A stretch of 64,000 bases of DNA, from assembly GCA_019637155.1 (NCBI GenBank), contig JAHBWE010000010.1, forward strand, positions 1 through 64,000, written 5' to 3'. The notes below the pieces were generated by a model that ran no database searches, was not told the origin of the DNA, and saw only the letters and a list, made by a program, of their open reading frames with translations. This document shows, piece by piece, positions 34,361 through 43,018 of the stretch (positions are counted from its first letter, which is position 1; each line of letters starts with the position of its first letter). The position numbers and the translations under genes are program-made. Source of the DNA: Labilithrix sp. (GTDB taxonomy: Bacteria > Myxococcota_A > Polyangia > Polyangiales > Polyangiaceae).

Positions 34361-35668
34361 ATGCGCCTCCTCGTCCTCGTCGTCATGCTCGTCGTCGCCG
34401 CGCTCGCGTGCGGTGATGCTCCCGCCTCCGCGCCCGTCAGCACGCCCGCCTTCGAGCGGCGCGCCACGGAGCCTGCGCCGCCGCGCCTCGACGACGCGGA
34501 GGACGGAGCCAGCGACGACGGGCAGCCGGTGACGATCGCGGGCCGCCTCGTCGATCAGCGCGGGGCGCCCATCGCCGGGAGACGCTTCCGCACGCGCGGC
34601 GCGGACGGCGACCGCCGCGACGACGTCACGCGGAGCGACGGACGCATCGCGCTCGAGGGCGTCGTCCCGCCGTACGATCTGCTCGTCCGCGGCGGCGCGG
34701 AGACGGGGCCGACGTTGTACCTCGGCGTCACGCGCGCGGACCCCGTCGTCGCGCTCTTCGAGGCGGCGGCGGAGCCCGTGCCCGCGCAGACGGTCGTCGT
34801 CGGAGTGCTCGCGCCGCCGTGCGACGAGGAGCGGTGCGTCGTCGACGTCGTCACCACGTCGGCGCACGGCGGCGGAGCCATGAGCGCGCTCTCGGAGCCG
34901 AACGCGGACGGTGACGCGGTCGCGATCCTCGAGGTGCCCCACTTCTGGGATGCGCGGCCCGGCGCCGACGAGCCGATCGCCGTGCACGTGCTCGTGCGCG
35001 ACGGCGAGGCGCGGAGCTTCTCGTACGTGCGTCGCGAGGGCGCCGCGCTCGCCGCGCCGGGTGAGCGCCGCGACGCCGGGATGCTGCGGGCGCGCGCGGT
35101 CGCCGCGAGCGAGCGGCTGCGGGCGAGCGCGGGGGCGGAGGGCGTCGCGCCCGAGGCGCGGTGGGGCGCGACGGCGTCGATCGCGATCGACGGCGCACGG
35201 TTCCTCCTCGCGGCGGCGCCGTCGCCTGCGGTCACGACGCGCGTCCCGCTCCTCGAAGGCGCGCGGTGGCGCGCGATGATCGAAGCGACGAGCGCCGGTC
35301 GCTCGGCGATCGCGTGGTCGGGCGCGCGCGGTCCCGCCGATGCGGACGTCCGCCTCGTGTTGCCCGCGCTCCCGCGGGACGTCGCGGTGGAGGACGGGCG
35401 CCTGCGCTGGTCCGCCGGCGGCGGCGCGCTCGCGTCGATCGACGTCCTCGACGTCGGGCGCCGGCGCTTCTGCTGCCGCCTCGTCACGAACGAGACCGAC
35501 CTCGCGCTCGCCCGCCTCGAGCACCTCGGCCTGCCGCCGCTCGCGGAGGGAGCGCACGAGCTCGTCGTCCGCATCACGCCGGATCGCTCGCTCGACGCCG
35601 CGCTCGCCGCGGAGCTCGAGGAGCCCGGCGGCTCCTCGTACGCCCGCGTGAGCTTCGACGTGCGGTAG
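34361..35668 (+). CDS. Predicted lipoprotein with carboxypeptidase-regulatory-like domain
   Basis: 435 residues from ATG. A signal peptide ends at 'AALACGD' (Cys17 as lipidation site). Residues ~55-115 look like a carboxypeptidase-regulatory/CNA-B-type beta sandwich ('VTIAGRLVDQRGAPIAG', 'DDVTRSDGRIALEGV'). The remainder consists of further beta-rich segments without catalytic residues that I can identify. Probably a surface protein. It is followed 51 bp later by a second small lipoprotein gene on the same strand. Confidence 0.72.
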   Translation: MRLLVLVVMLVVAALACGDAPASAPVSTPAFERRATEPAPPRLDDAEDGASDDGQPVTIAGRLVDQRGAPIAGRRFRTRGADGDRRDDVTRSDGRIALEGVVPPYDLLVRGGAETGPTLYLGVTRADPVVALFEAAAEPVPAQTVVVGVLAPPCDEERCVVDVVTTSAHGGGAMSALSEPNADGDAVAILEVPHFWDARPGADEPIAVHVLVRDGEARSFSYVRREGAALAAPGERRDAGMLRARAVAASERLRASAGAEGVAPEARWGATASIAIDGARFLLAAAPSPAVTTRVPLLEGARWRAMIEATSAGRSAIAWSGARGPADADVRLVLPALPRDVAVEDGRLRWSAGGGALASIDVLDVGRRRFCCRLVTNETDLALARLEHLGLPPLAEGAHELVVRITPDRSLDAALAAELEEPGGSSYARVSFDVR

Positions 35669-35719
35669 CTTCTACGGGCTCGCGCGCGGGCCCGAGGGGT
35701 CCTCTGTTAGAAAGGGTCG

Positions 35720-36370
35720 ATGCGCCGGCTCCTCGTGCTCCTCGTCGTCGCGGCGTGCCGCGAGACGGCGCCCGCGCCGACGCCCGACGCCGGCGTGCCG
35801 GCGCCGTCGGCGCGCCGGGAGGCGGGGGCGATCGCGGACGCGCTGCCGCTCGATCCCGCGTGCGACGGGCCGAGCCTCTCGCTGCTCGAGGCGGCGCGCG
35901 ATCGACGCTGCGCGGTCGGCGACGCGGAGTGGAACGCGCTCCGTGAAGCCCCCGGCCTCGCGCAGGAGGCGCGGCGCGACGGGGCGCACGTCGTCTTCTC
36001 GATCGTGAACCGCGGGACCGCGCCCGTCCTCGTCCCGATCCGCTTCGACGATCGCGCGCCCGAGCGCGTGTTCACCGCCGTCGCGCAGGTCGAGGGCGAC
36101 GCGGCGGGGCTCTTCGCGTTGCCGCCGCCCGCGCCGGAGCTCCGCGCGAGCGACGCCGGCGTGTATGTGTATACTGCACGCATTCGGCTGCCGCCCGGAG
36201 GTCGGGCGTCGGTCCGGCTCGCGATCCAGCTCCGCGCGGTGGAGCGGCTCGACCGGCGCGGCGACGGCGGGCTCGCGCTCGAAGGGCCCGTCATCCTCCA
36301 CCTCGGGCAGGCGTTTTCGCCGGTCTCGGCGGGCGATCCGGCGCAGGTCCGATGGGGCGCGGTTCGGTAA
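35720..36370 (+). CDS. Small predicted lipoprotein of unknown function
   Basis: 216 residues from ATG. A short signal ends at 'VVAACRE' (Cys13). A Pro-rich linker leads to a beta-rich domain (~residues 60-216). 'HVVFSIVNRGTAPVLVPIRFDD' and 'RIRLPPGGRASVRLAI' have the look of an immunoglobulin-like or DUF-type sandwich. No family assigned. It lies between a larger lipoprotein gene and a secreted hydrolase on the same strand; all three may be envelope genes under shared control. Confidence 0.68.
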   Translation: MRRLLVLLVVAACRETAPAPTPDAGVPAPSARREAGAIADALPLDPACDGPSLSLLEAARDRRCAVGDAEWNALREAPGLAQEARRDGAHVVFSIVNRGTAPVLVPIRFDDRAPERVFTAVAQVEGDAAGLFALPPPAPELRASDAGVYVYTARIRLPPGGRASVRLAIQLRAVERLDRRGDGGLALEGPVILHLGQAFSPVSAGDPAQVRWGAVR

Positions 36371-36442
36371 GCGGTTCCTGATGCGCGCGGGAAATTTGGC
36401 CGATCGACGGCGTTTCCAAGAGGGTGGGTGGGAGGTTTCAGC

Positions 36443-37414
36443 ATGGCTACCCACCCCCTGTTCGGACTCGTCCTCGGCACCGTCCTCGCGGCCTCCGCCC
36501 TCGTCGTCAGCCCCGGCATCGCGCACGCGGAAGCGCCGGCGCGCGTCGTCGCGACGAGCTCGGATCCGCGCGGCGTCACCTTCACGATGGAGCTCGCCGG
36601 CGCGCCGAACGCGGCCGCGCCCACCGTCCTCGTCTTCGTGCCGCGCCATCACCGTCCCGCCGCCAACGGGCAGGTCGGGTTCATCGTGCACTTCCACGGT
36701 CACAACACGACCGCGGAGCGCGCGATCGCGGCGCACCGGCTCCGCGAGCAGCTCGACGACAGCAAGCAGAACGCGATCCTCGTCGTGCCGCAGCTCGCGG
36801 TGATGGCGGCGGACTCGTCGGCGGGGCGCCACGAGACGCCCGGCACCTTCTCGAAGATGCTCACCGACGTGCTCGCGGGGCTCGATCGCGCCGAGGTGCG
36901 ACGCGAGCTCGGCGCCTCCGCGACGCCGGCGGCCGCCACCGTCGGACGCGTCGTCGTCTCCGCGCACTCGGGCGGCTACCACGCGGCCGCGTGCGCGATC
37001 AAACACGGCGGCGTCGCGATCCAGGAGGTCTACCTCTTCGACGCCCTCTACGCCGACACCGACGTCTTCCGTGACTGGGTCGTCCGCGGCCGCGGCAAGC
37101 CGATGGGCTCGCGCCACAAGCTCGTCTCGTACTTCACCGCGGGGAGCACCGAGACGAACACGCAGCGGCTCTTCGCGGACCTCGAGAAGGCGGGCGTCGC
37201 GGTCGTGCGCGAGAACGTCGAGGGGAGCCTCTCGCGCGCGGACCTCACCCACGCGGAGGCCGTCAGCATCCGCACGTCGACGACGCACGGGACGGTGACG
37301 AACGAGCTGAACAGCCTCCGCGATTGCCTCTACGCCTCCGCGCTGCGCCGCCGGCTCCGCACCTCGTGGTTCGACGCGAAGCACGGCGCGCGCCCGCTCG
37401 AGCGACGGCGCTGA
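36443..37414 (+). CDS. Secreted alpha/beta-hydrolase-like protein
   Basis: 323 residues from ATG (MATHPLFG); an upstream GTG adds five residues and is less likely. A Sec signal peptide ends at 'GIAHAEA'. 'GFIVHFHGHNTT' is the HG oxyanion strand. The nucleophile elbow is 'SAHSGGYHAA', with Ser in an AHSGG context. The fold then continues to 'YLFDALYADTDVFRDWV', a plausible acid region. The late His may be in 'RTSTTHGTV'. The substrate is unknown; lipids or polyesters are possible. It is convergent with the Cys-rich lipoprotein gene, one base apart. Confidence 0.78.
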   Translation: MATHPLFGLVLGTVLAASALVVSPGIAHAEAPARVVATSSDPRGVTFTMELAGAPNAAAPTVLVFVPRHHRPAANGQVGFIVHFHGHNTTAERAIAAHRLREQLDDSKQNAILVVPQLAVMAADSSAGRHETPGTFSKMLTDVLAGLDRAEVRRELGASATPAAATVGRVVVSAHSGGYHAAACAIKHGGVAIQEVYLFDALYADTDVFRDWVVRGRGKPMGSRHKLVSYFTAGSTETNTQRLFADLEKAGVAVVRENVEGSLSRADLTHAEAVSIRTSTTHGTVTNELNSLRDCLYASALRRRLRTSWFDAKHGARPLERRR

Positions 37415-37415
37415 G

Positions 37416-38345
37416 CTACGGGCCGGCCACGCAGAGGCCGTCGACGCACTGGCCCGCGCCGCACGAGACGCCGCAGGCGCCGCAGTTGAGCGGATCGGTC
37501 TTGAGCGACGCCTCGCAGCCGTCGGTGACGTCGTTGTTGCAGCTCGCGAAGCCCTCGCCGCACGTGAACCCGCACGTGTCGTTCGCGCACGTCGCGACGC
37601 CGTTGGCCGGGACCGGGCACACCGTGCAGGCCGGGCCGCAGGCGGCGGGATCCGTCTTCGGGACGCAGGCGCCGTTGCAGGTGTTGAAGTCGGGCTGACA
37701 CGTGAAGCCGCAGAGACCGCCCGTGCACGTCGCGGTCCCGTTCGGGACGTCGGGGCACCTCTGGTTGCACCCGCCGCAGTGGTTCACGCTCCCGAGCGGC
37801 GAGACGCACTCCGTCCCGCAGAGGAGCGGCGCGGCGGGGGTGCAGCCCGTCCCGCACTGGAACGAGTCGGCTTGCGGCGCGCAGACCGGCGTCGCGGCGG
37901 GGCACACCGCGTTGCAGCTCCCGCAGCTGGCCGCCTTCGAGAGGTCCGTCTCGCAGCCGTCCGCGGGGTCGCCGTTGCAATCGGCGAAGCCCTTGTCGCA
38001 CGTGTCGACCGCGCACGCGGCGCCGGCGCAGGCCGCGGCGCCGTGGGCGATCTGGCAGGGCGCGCAGCCCGCCGCGCCGCAGCCGTAGGCCGGATCGTTC
38101 AGCGCCGCGCAGGAGCCGCCGCATTCGTGGGTCCCGGCCGCGCAGCCTTGCGGACCCGGCGGGATCGGAGCCTGGACGACGGGCGGCGTCGTGGGCGGAG
38201 CGCCGGCGTCGGGGCCGGACGGCTGGTTCTGCTCGACGGTCGGGGTCGCGGTCTCCTGCCGGAGGCGCGCCGGATCGTTGTCGAGGATCGCGTTGCAGCC
38301 GGCGACCGCGCCGGCGAGGAGGAGGGAACGAACGAAGAGCTTCAC
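37416..38345 (-). CDS. Cysteine-rich lipoprotein with tandem Cys modules
   Basis: 309 residues from ATG. The signal peptide ends at 'AVAGCNA' (Cys17). After a Pro/Thr linker the protein is built of repeating ~40-residue Cys modules of the type 'C.CG..C......CG..C..C', with recurrent 'CNND/CNGDPADGCE' and 'CGSCNAVC'. At least 36 cysteines are visible, so many disulphides are expected outside the cytoplasm. Similar modules occur in large surface proteins of myxobacteria. It is the last gene of a three-gene run; its ATG overlaps the upstream stop by four bases. Confidence 0.82.
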   Translation of the reverse strand: MKLFVRSLLLAGAVAGCNAILDNDPARLRQETATPTVEQNQPSGPDAGAPPTTPPVVQAPIPPGPQGCAAGTHECGGSCAALNDPAYGCGAAGCAPCQIAHGAAACAGAACAVDTCDKGFADCNGDPADGCETDLSKAASCGSCNAVCPAATPVCAPQADSFQCGTGCTPAAPLLCGTECVSPLGSVNHCGGCNQRCPDVPNGTATCTGGLCGFTCQPDFNTCNGACVPKTDPAACGPACTVCPVPANGVATCANDTCGFTCGEGFASCNNDVTDGCEASLKTDPLNCGACGVSCGAGQCVDGLCVAGP

Positions 38346-39412
38346 GGCAAGACACCCTGGAGAGAGAGGCCCGCGCCGTTGATCGCGACCTGCGGGACGG
38401 GGCGGATCGACTTCGCGATCGACGCCGCCTCGCGCTTCGGCGGGTTCTTCGGAGCGGTGAGGACGAGGACGACGCCGCCGAGGAGCGCGCCGGCGCCGGC
38501 GATCGTCGTGATGGTCGAGACGTCGCCGCTGCGGATCGCGGCGTTGCGGTCGCGCAGGCCCTCCGCGTTGCAGAGGTCGCCGGCGCAGTTGTCGTTGGAG
38601 CTCTGGCCCTTCGCGTACGAGTGGATGCCGAACCCCGCGCCGACGCCGAGGCTCGCGACGCCGAGGCCGGCGACGATCCAGCCGACGTTGCGCTGGGTCG
38701 ATCCGCGGCTCTCGATGATCGGCTCGGGGAACGACATCGCGGTCGTCGTCGTCGTGCTCGCCGGCTCCTGCTTCTCCTGCTTCTCCTGCTTTTCCTGATT
38801 AGGCGGCGGTGTGATCGGCGGGGGCGCGACCGCGGCGACCGCCGCGTCCGGGAGCTCCTTCGGTACGTTGACCTTCGCCTGCTTGCCCTCGGTCAAGGTG
38901 ACGGTGCTCTCCCAGGGCTGCTTGCCGGTCGCGGTCGCGGTGACCTTGTGCGTCCCGGGATCGACCGGGACGGCGGTGTTCCACGCGGCGGCGCCGATGA
39001 CGGTGCCGTCGCGCTTCACCTCCATCGACGCGGGCGCGCCGGCGGGGACCTCGATCGTGAGCTTCGGGAGCCGCGGCTCGAGCGCCTTCGCGCGATCGCG
39101 CGCGACCTTCTCGCGATCGGCCTGCTTCGCGGAGCGCGCCGCCGACGCGACGCTGATGAAGCCGGACCACGCCGTCGCGAGCTTCCCGATCTTCTCGTTG
39201 CAGTCGGCGAGGTTGAACTCGGTGCCGATGCCGTAGTCGAGGCGGAGGCTCTCCTCGAGCTTCGGGCACGCGATCCCGAACTTGTTCTCCTTCATGAGCT
39301 GGCGCGCCTCGTAGAAGAGCGCCTGCGCGGCGGCGGAGTCGTCGGCGGCACGCGCCGGGGAGCCGTACGCGAGGGCGGTCGCGGCGGCGGCGGACAAGAC
39401 GAAACGCTTCAT
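38342..39412 (-). CDS. Exported TPR/PEGA-type protein with C-terminal TM helices
   Basis: 356 residues from ATG. Signal peptide ending 'SPARAADD'. Residues ~28-95 are TPR-like ('AQALFYEARQLMKENKFGIACPKLEESL'). Residues ~120-185 are PEGA-like ('VKRDGTVIGAAAWNTAVPVDPGTH'). A Pro/Gln/Lys linker then leads to two membrane helices (~235-255 and ~300-322) around a loop with one Cys pair. The layout equals that of the product of 29355-30263. ATGA overlaps with both neighbours couple it to the kinase upstream and the Cys-rich lipoprotein downstream. Confidence 0.83.
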   Translation of the reverse strand: MKRFVLSAAAATALAYGSPARAADDSAAAQALFYEARQLMKENKFGIACPKLEESLRLDYGIGTEFNLADCNEKIGKLATAWSGFISVASAARSAKQADREKVARDRAKALEPRLPKLTIEVPAGAPASMEVKRDGTVIGAAAWNTAVPVDPGTHKVTATATGKQPWESTVTLTEGKQAKVNVPKELPDAAVAAVAPPPITPPPNQEKQEKQEKQEPASTTTTTAMSFPEPIIESRGSTQRNVGWIVAGLGVASLGVGAGFGIHSYAKGQSSNDNCAGDLCNAEGLRDRNAAIRSGDVSTITTIAGAGALLGGVVLVLTAPKNPPKREAASIAKSIRPVPQVAINGAGLSLQGVLP

Positions 39413-40812
39413 TTCCGTTCCTCGAACAACGACTGATCGTCCGCGCGCTTCGGAGGAGGCCTCCACGGCGGAGGCGCGGGCTCCGGCGCGGAGGGTTTGG
39501 TCGTGTGGGTTGGAGCGGGGGGTCCGAACGGCTCGGCGGGGGGCTCGACCGGCGGGAGGGGGGCGCTCGTGAGCGTCGGGGGGAGGGCGGCGGGCGAGTC
39601 GAAGCGGTCGGCGAGCGGCTTCGCGCCGAGGCCGACGCCGACGAGGAGGATCGCGGCGGCGCCGAGGGCGAGCGTTCGCCGGCGATGGCGCGTCGTCTGC
39701 GACGGCGTCGCGCGCTCGCGGATGTGCGAGGAGCTCGGGGTGCTGCCTGCGCTCGGATCGACCGGGTCTGGCGCGGCGCTGCCTTGGCCGCGCGCGCGTG
39801 TCGCGCCCAGCACGCGGGCGATCGCGCTCGCGCGCATCGGAGCGCGCTCGTCGCCGAGCGGCGCGAGCGCCGCCGCGAGCTCCGCGACGTCGGCGAACCG
39901 TTCGTTCGGATCGGCCGCGAGGCAGCGGAGGATCACGGCGTCGAGCGCCTCCGGCACGTCGGCCCGCGCGGCGGACGGGAGCTTCGGCGCCGCGCGCACG
40001 GCGGCGGCGTAGATGTCCATCAGCGACTCGCCGTCGAACGGCGCGTCGCCGACGAGCATCTCGTAGAGGATCGCGCCGAGGCCCCAGATGTCGGAGCGCG
40101 AGTCGACCGCCGCGGCCGACTCCATCTGCTCCGGCGGCATGTAGCGGGGCGAGCCCATCACGACCTCGGGGCTCGTGAGCGCGATCGCGTCCTTCGGCGA
40201 GAGCGGCGCGTCGATGCGCGAGATGCCGAAGTCGATCAGCTTGAGGCACGGCATCCCGTCGGCGCCGCGCGTCACGAAGAGGTTCGCGGGCTTCAGGTCG
40301 CGGTGGACGATGCCGAGGCCGTGGACCTCGGCGAGCGCCTCGCATGCCTGCAGCGCGTAGTCGATCGCGTCCGCGACGGAGAGCGCCTTCCCGTTCTCGA
40401 GTGCCTTCCCGTCCTCGAGCATCTCGGAGAGGTCCTTGCCTTCGAGGAGCTCCATGACGAGGTACGGCGCGCCGCGGTCGGTCGTCCCGACGTCGAAGAC
40501 GCGCACGACGTGCTCGCTCTTGAGGCGCGTCGCCGCGCGCGCCTCGCGCATGAAGCGGAGGGCGATGCCGGGGAGCTCGCGCACGGCGGGGGAGACGACC
40601 TTGAGGGCGACGGGGCGATCGAGCCCCTCGTGCATCGCGCGATAGACGGAGGCCATTCCGCCGCCGCCGAGGCAATGCTCGACGCGGTAGCGGCCGCCGA
40701 CGAGCTCGCCCTCGCGAAGGAGCGGAGAATTGTCGCCGCTCGTCTCGATCGCCGGTTCCGCAGCCATGCCGCGAGGACCCGATGCGAACGCCGATCCATC
40801 GCGCTTCTCCAC
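39409..40812 (-). CDS. Pkn-type serine/threonine protein kinase, membrane-anchored
   Basis: 467 residues from ATG; an internal ATG (MAAEPAI) 15 codons later is possible. Complete Hanks kinase: Gly loop GGGGMASV, K71 (VALKV), D172 (HRDLKPAN), D194 (DFGISR), 'MPPEQM'. A membrane helix lies at ~378-395, followed by a Pro-rich external tail without a folded sensor. Leads a three-gene operon (kinase, PEGA/TPR protein, Cys-rich lipoprotein) joined by four-base overlaps, so stoichiometric production of a membrane signalling complex is likely. Confidence 0.95.
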   Translation of the reverse strand: MEKRDGSAFASGPRGMAAEPAIETSGDNSPLLREGELVGGRYRVEHCLGGGGMASVYRAMHEGLDRPVALKVVSPAVRELPGIALRFMREARAATRLKSEHVVRVFDVGTTDRGAPYLVMELLEGKDLSEMLEDGKALENGKALSVADAIDYALQACEALAEVHGLGIVHRDLKPANLFVTRGADGMPCLKLIDFGISRIDAPLSPKDAIALTSPEVVMGSPRYMPPEQMESAAAVDSRSDIWGLGAILYEMLVGDAPFDGESLMDIYAAAVRAAPKLPSAARADVPEALDAVILRCLAADPNERFADVAELAAALAPLGDERAPMRASAIARVLGATRARGQGSAAPDPVDPSAGSTPSSSHIRERATPSQTTRHRRRTLALGAAAILLVGVGLGAKPLADRFDSPAALPPTLTSAPLPPVEPPAEPFGPPAPTHTTKPSAPEPAPPPWRPPPKRADDQSLFEERK

Positions 40813-40898
40813 GAAAACACGAGCATTGCCCCGCGCCTGCTCGCGCTATGCGCCACCATCCCGCCACAACGCGCGCCCGCGCGCGGTTCCCGCCGTCG

Positions 40899-42200
40899 TT
40901 ACGGTGGGGTCTTGGTCACGACTTCCGGTTTGTGGGTCACGACGATGTGGCCGTGGCTCTTGTTGTCGGGGTAGCCGTAGCGGAAGCTGATCGGCTTCGC
41001 CGTCTTGAACGCCTCGTGGAACGCCGTCGCGTCGGCGTTGTTCACGGTGCCGAACGGCTCCGGCCACTCGTACTGGCCGTAGAAGTCCTGCACGAAGCCG
41101 TACTTCTTCGCGATGCGCGGGGGCACGCCGGTCGTGTCGGAGATCATCCACTCCGTGTGCGTCATCAGGTAGTCGCGGATGACGGAGAAGCCCGCGTCGT
41201 CCCAGAGGAGGTGGCTCGCCGCCTTCGTCATCGTCGAGACCGGCTTGCCCTTCGACTCGAGGAACTTGATGAGGCCCGGTCTGCCGCCGACGCTCGCGTT
41301 GGAGAGGTCGTGCGCGACGTGGCGGAGGATGCGGACCTTGCCGCTCGTGTCGCCGACCTTGCGGAAGCGGATCTCCGCGTTCGCGAACGGGCCCTCGCGG
41401 CCCTGGTTCTTGTTCTTCGCGATGTCCTCGTCGGTCAGCCACTTGAGCGTGCCGTCGGAGTTGAACGCGAAGTAGCGGTACGACGTGGGCTCGTAGCCGT
41501 GGATGACGAGCGCCGCCATCGTGTACGCCGCCTCGCCCGGGACCGCGCCGCGCGTCTCGATGTCGAGGTTGATCGTGCGCGAGTGCGCCTTGAGGAACAG
41601 CTTGCCGAGGTGATCGCGGAGCTGCGCGAGCTCCTGCGTGAGGCGCCTGTTGTCGGCCTTGTCGATCGCGCGGATGTCGCCCGCGATCTCGAGCGACACG
41701 GTCGTGATGTCGGTCGCGTCGGGGTACGTCGCGAGCGCGCTCACGAGGTCGCCGCCGCCGAACGGGTAGACGAGCGTGGTCGGCAGGTTCTCGGGACGGA
41801 GCTTCGCGAGGAAGGGGCCCGCCACGTCGAGCCACTCCTTCTTGTACTCGGCGTACGCCCCGGTCAGCATCCCGCAGTGCGTGTCGACGATCTGCTTGTC
41901 GACGTGCGGCGGGATGAAGTCGTCGCTCCCGCCGCAGCCCGCGACGCGGAAGGCGCCTTGCACCTGCTTCGTGAAGAGCGTGCCCTCGAGCGGCTCCTCC
42001 GCCGCGCCCGCGTCGGCCTCGGCGACGACCTCCGCCGCGTCGGTGTCGCTCGCGTCGGTCGCGGTGACGATCGGCGGCGGCGGGGGGCTCGACTCCGTGC
42101 TCGTCGGCTTCTGCGTCCCCTGCGCCGGGTCCGGCGGCTGCGAACGGCACGCGCTCGCGAGGAGGAGGAGCGTCATCGCCGGCAAGAGGTGGGACCGCAT
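40899..42200 (-). CDS. Predicted lipoprotein of unknown function
   Basis: 433 residues from ATG (MRSHLLPA); a 15-codon upstream extension is charged and rejected. Signal ends in LASAC (Cys18). A Ser/Pro/Asp-rich linker follows to ~residue 70. The globular part has conserved-looking motifs 'CGGSDDFIPPHVD', 'VYPFGGGDL', 'RYFAFNSDGTLKWLT' and 'HLLWDDAGFSVIRDY'. Similar proteins occur in Polyangia as uncharacterised exported proteins; no activity can be assigned. Not coupled to its neighbours. Confidence 0.72.
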   Translation of the reverse strand: MRSHLLPAMTLLLLASACRSQPPDPAQGTQKPTSTESSPPPPPIVTATDASDTDAAEVVAEADAGAAEEPLEGTLFTKQVQGAFRVAGCGGSDDFIPPHVDKQIVDTHCGMLTGAYAEYKKEWLDVAGPFLAKLRPENLPTTLVYPFGGGDLVSALATYPDATDITTVSLEIAGDIRAIDKADNRRLTQELAQLRDHLGKLFLKAHSRTINLDIETRGAVPGEAAYTMAALVIHGYEPTSYRYFAFNSDGTLKWLTDEDIAKNKNQGREGPFANAEIRFRKVGDTSGKVRILRHVAHDLSNASVGGRPGLIKFLESKGKPVSTMTKAASHLLWDDAGFSVIRDYLMTHTEWMISDTTGVPPRIAKKYGFVQDFYGQYEWPEPFGTVNNADATAFHEAFKTAKPISFRYGYPDNKSHGHIVVTHKPEVVTKTPP

Positions 42201-42284
42201 GCCACGCAACTCTAGTTCATGCTCCCGCCGCCACGCCAACTCCACGCTCGCGCTTCATGGCGGGATGGTGACGGCGTCGCCCGC

Positions 42285-43016
42285 TCAGCTTCGCCGGCGG
42301 CCGTCGAACCAGCGCTCGACCGCGGCGCGGTGCTCGTCGCTCGACCACGTCTCGACGAAGAGCTCGCGTTCTCGCGCGCGGAGCTCGGTGGTCTCGGCGC
42401 GGAGGAGCTTCTTCGTCGCGGCGATCGCGGTGGACGGGGCCTTCGCGATCTCGTCCGCCCACTCTCGCGCCGCCGCGACGGCGTCGTCCTCGACGCGGTC
42501 GACGAGCCCCATCGTCTTCGCCTTCTTCGCGCTCACCTCCTGCGCGGTGAAGAGGAGGCGCGCGGCGGCGCCCGCGCCGACGAGCTCGCGCAGGCGGCCG
42601 GCGGTGCCCCACGACGTCGTGACGCCCATGCGCACCTGCTTGAACGCGATCCGCGCGGTGGGCGCCGCGATGCGGAGGTCGCACGCGACGGCGAGCTCGG
42701 CGCCGCCGCCGATCGCGGGGCCGTTCAGCGCCGCGATCACGGGGAAGGGGGCGCGCGCGATCGCGGTCGTCAACGCGTAGCCTTTGTCGCTGAGCATCTC
42801 GGCGTCGGCGCGTGAGTCTTTGCCGCGCAGCTCGCGGAGGTCGCCGCCGGAGACGAAGGTGTCACCCGCGCCGGTGATGATCGCGACGCGCGCGGTGCCC
42901 ATCCCGCGGATCGCGTCGGTGAGGTCCGCGATCGTGGTGAGGTCGAGCGCGTTCTTCGCCTCCGGACGATCGATCGTCCAGACGACGGCGGCGCCGACCA
43001 TGTCCGCGCGCAGCAT
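42285..43016 (-). CDS. Enoyl-CoA hydratase/isomerase family protein
   Basis: 243 residues from ATG. Crotonase fold: 'IDRPEAKNALD' near the N-terminus, an oxyanion-hole segment 'GDTFVSGGDLREL', and the second oxyanion loop 'NGPAIGGGAELAVACDLRIA'. Catalytic residues vary in this family; the Glu pair of hydratases is not obviously complete (the second region reads 'KQVRMGVTTSWGTAG'), so an isomerase or other crotonase is also possible. The start lies two bases after the rimK stop, indicating co-transcription. Confidence 0.9.
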   Translation of the reverse strand: MLRADMVGAAVVWTIDRPEAKNALDLTTIADLTDAIRGMGTARVAIITGAGDTFVSGGDLRELRGKDSRADAEMLSDKGYALTTAIARAPFPVIAALNGPAIGGGAELAVACDLRIAAPTARIAFKQVRMGVTTSWGTAGRLRELVGAGAAARLLFTAQEVSAKKAKTMGLVDRVEDDAVAAAREWADEIAKAPSTAIAATKKLLRAETTELRARERELFVETWSSDEHRAAVERWFDGRRRS

Positions 43017-43018
43017 GC

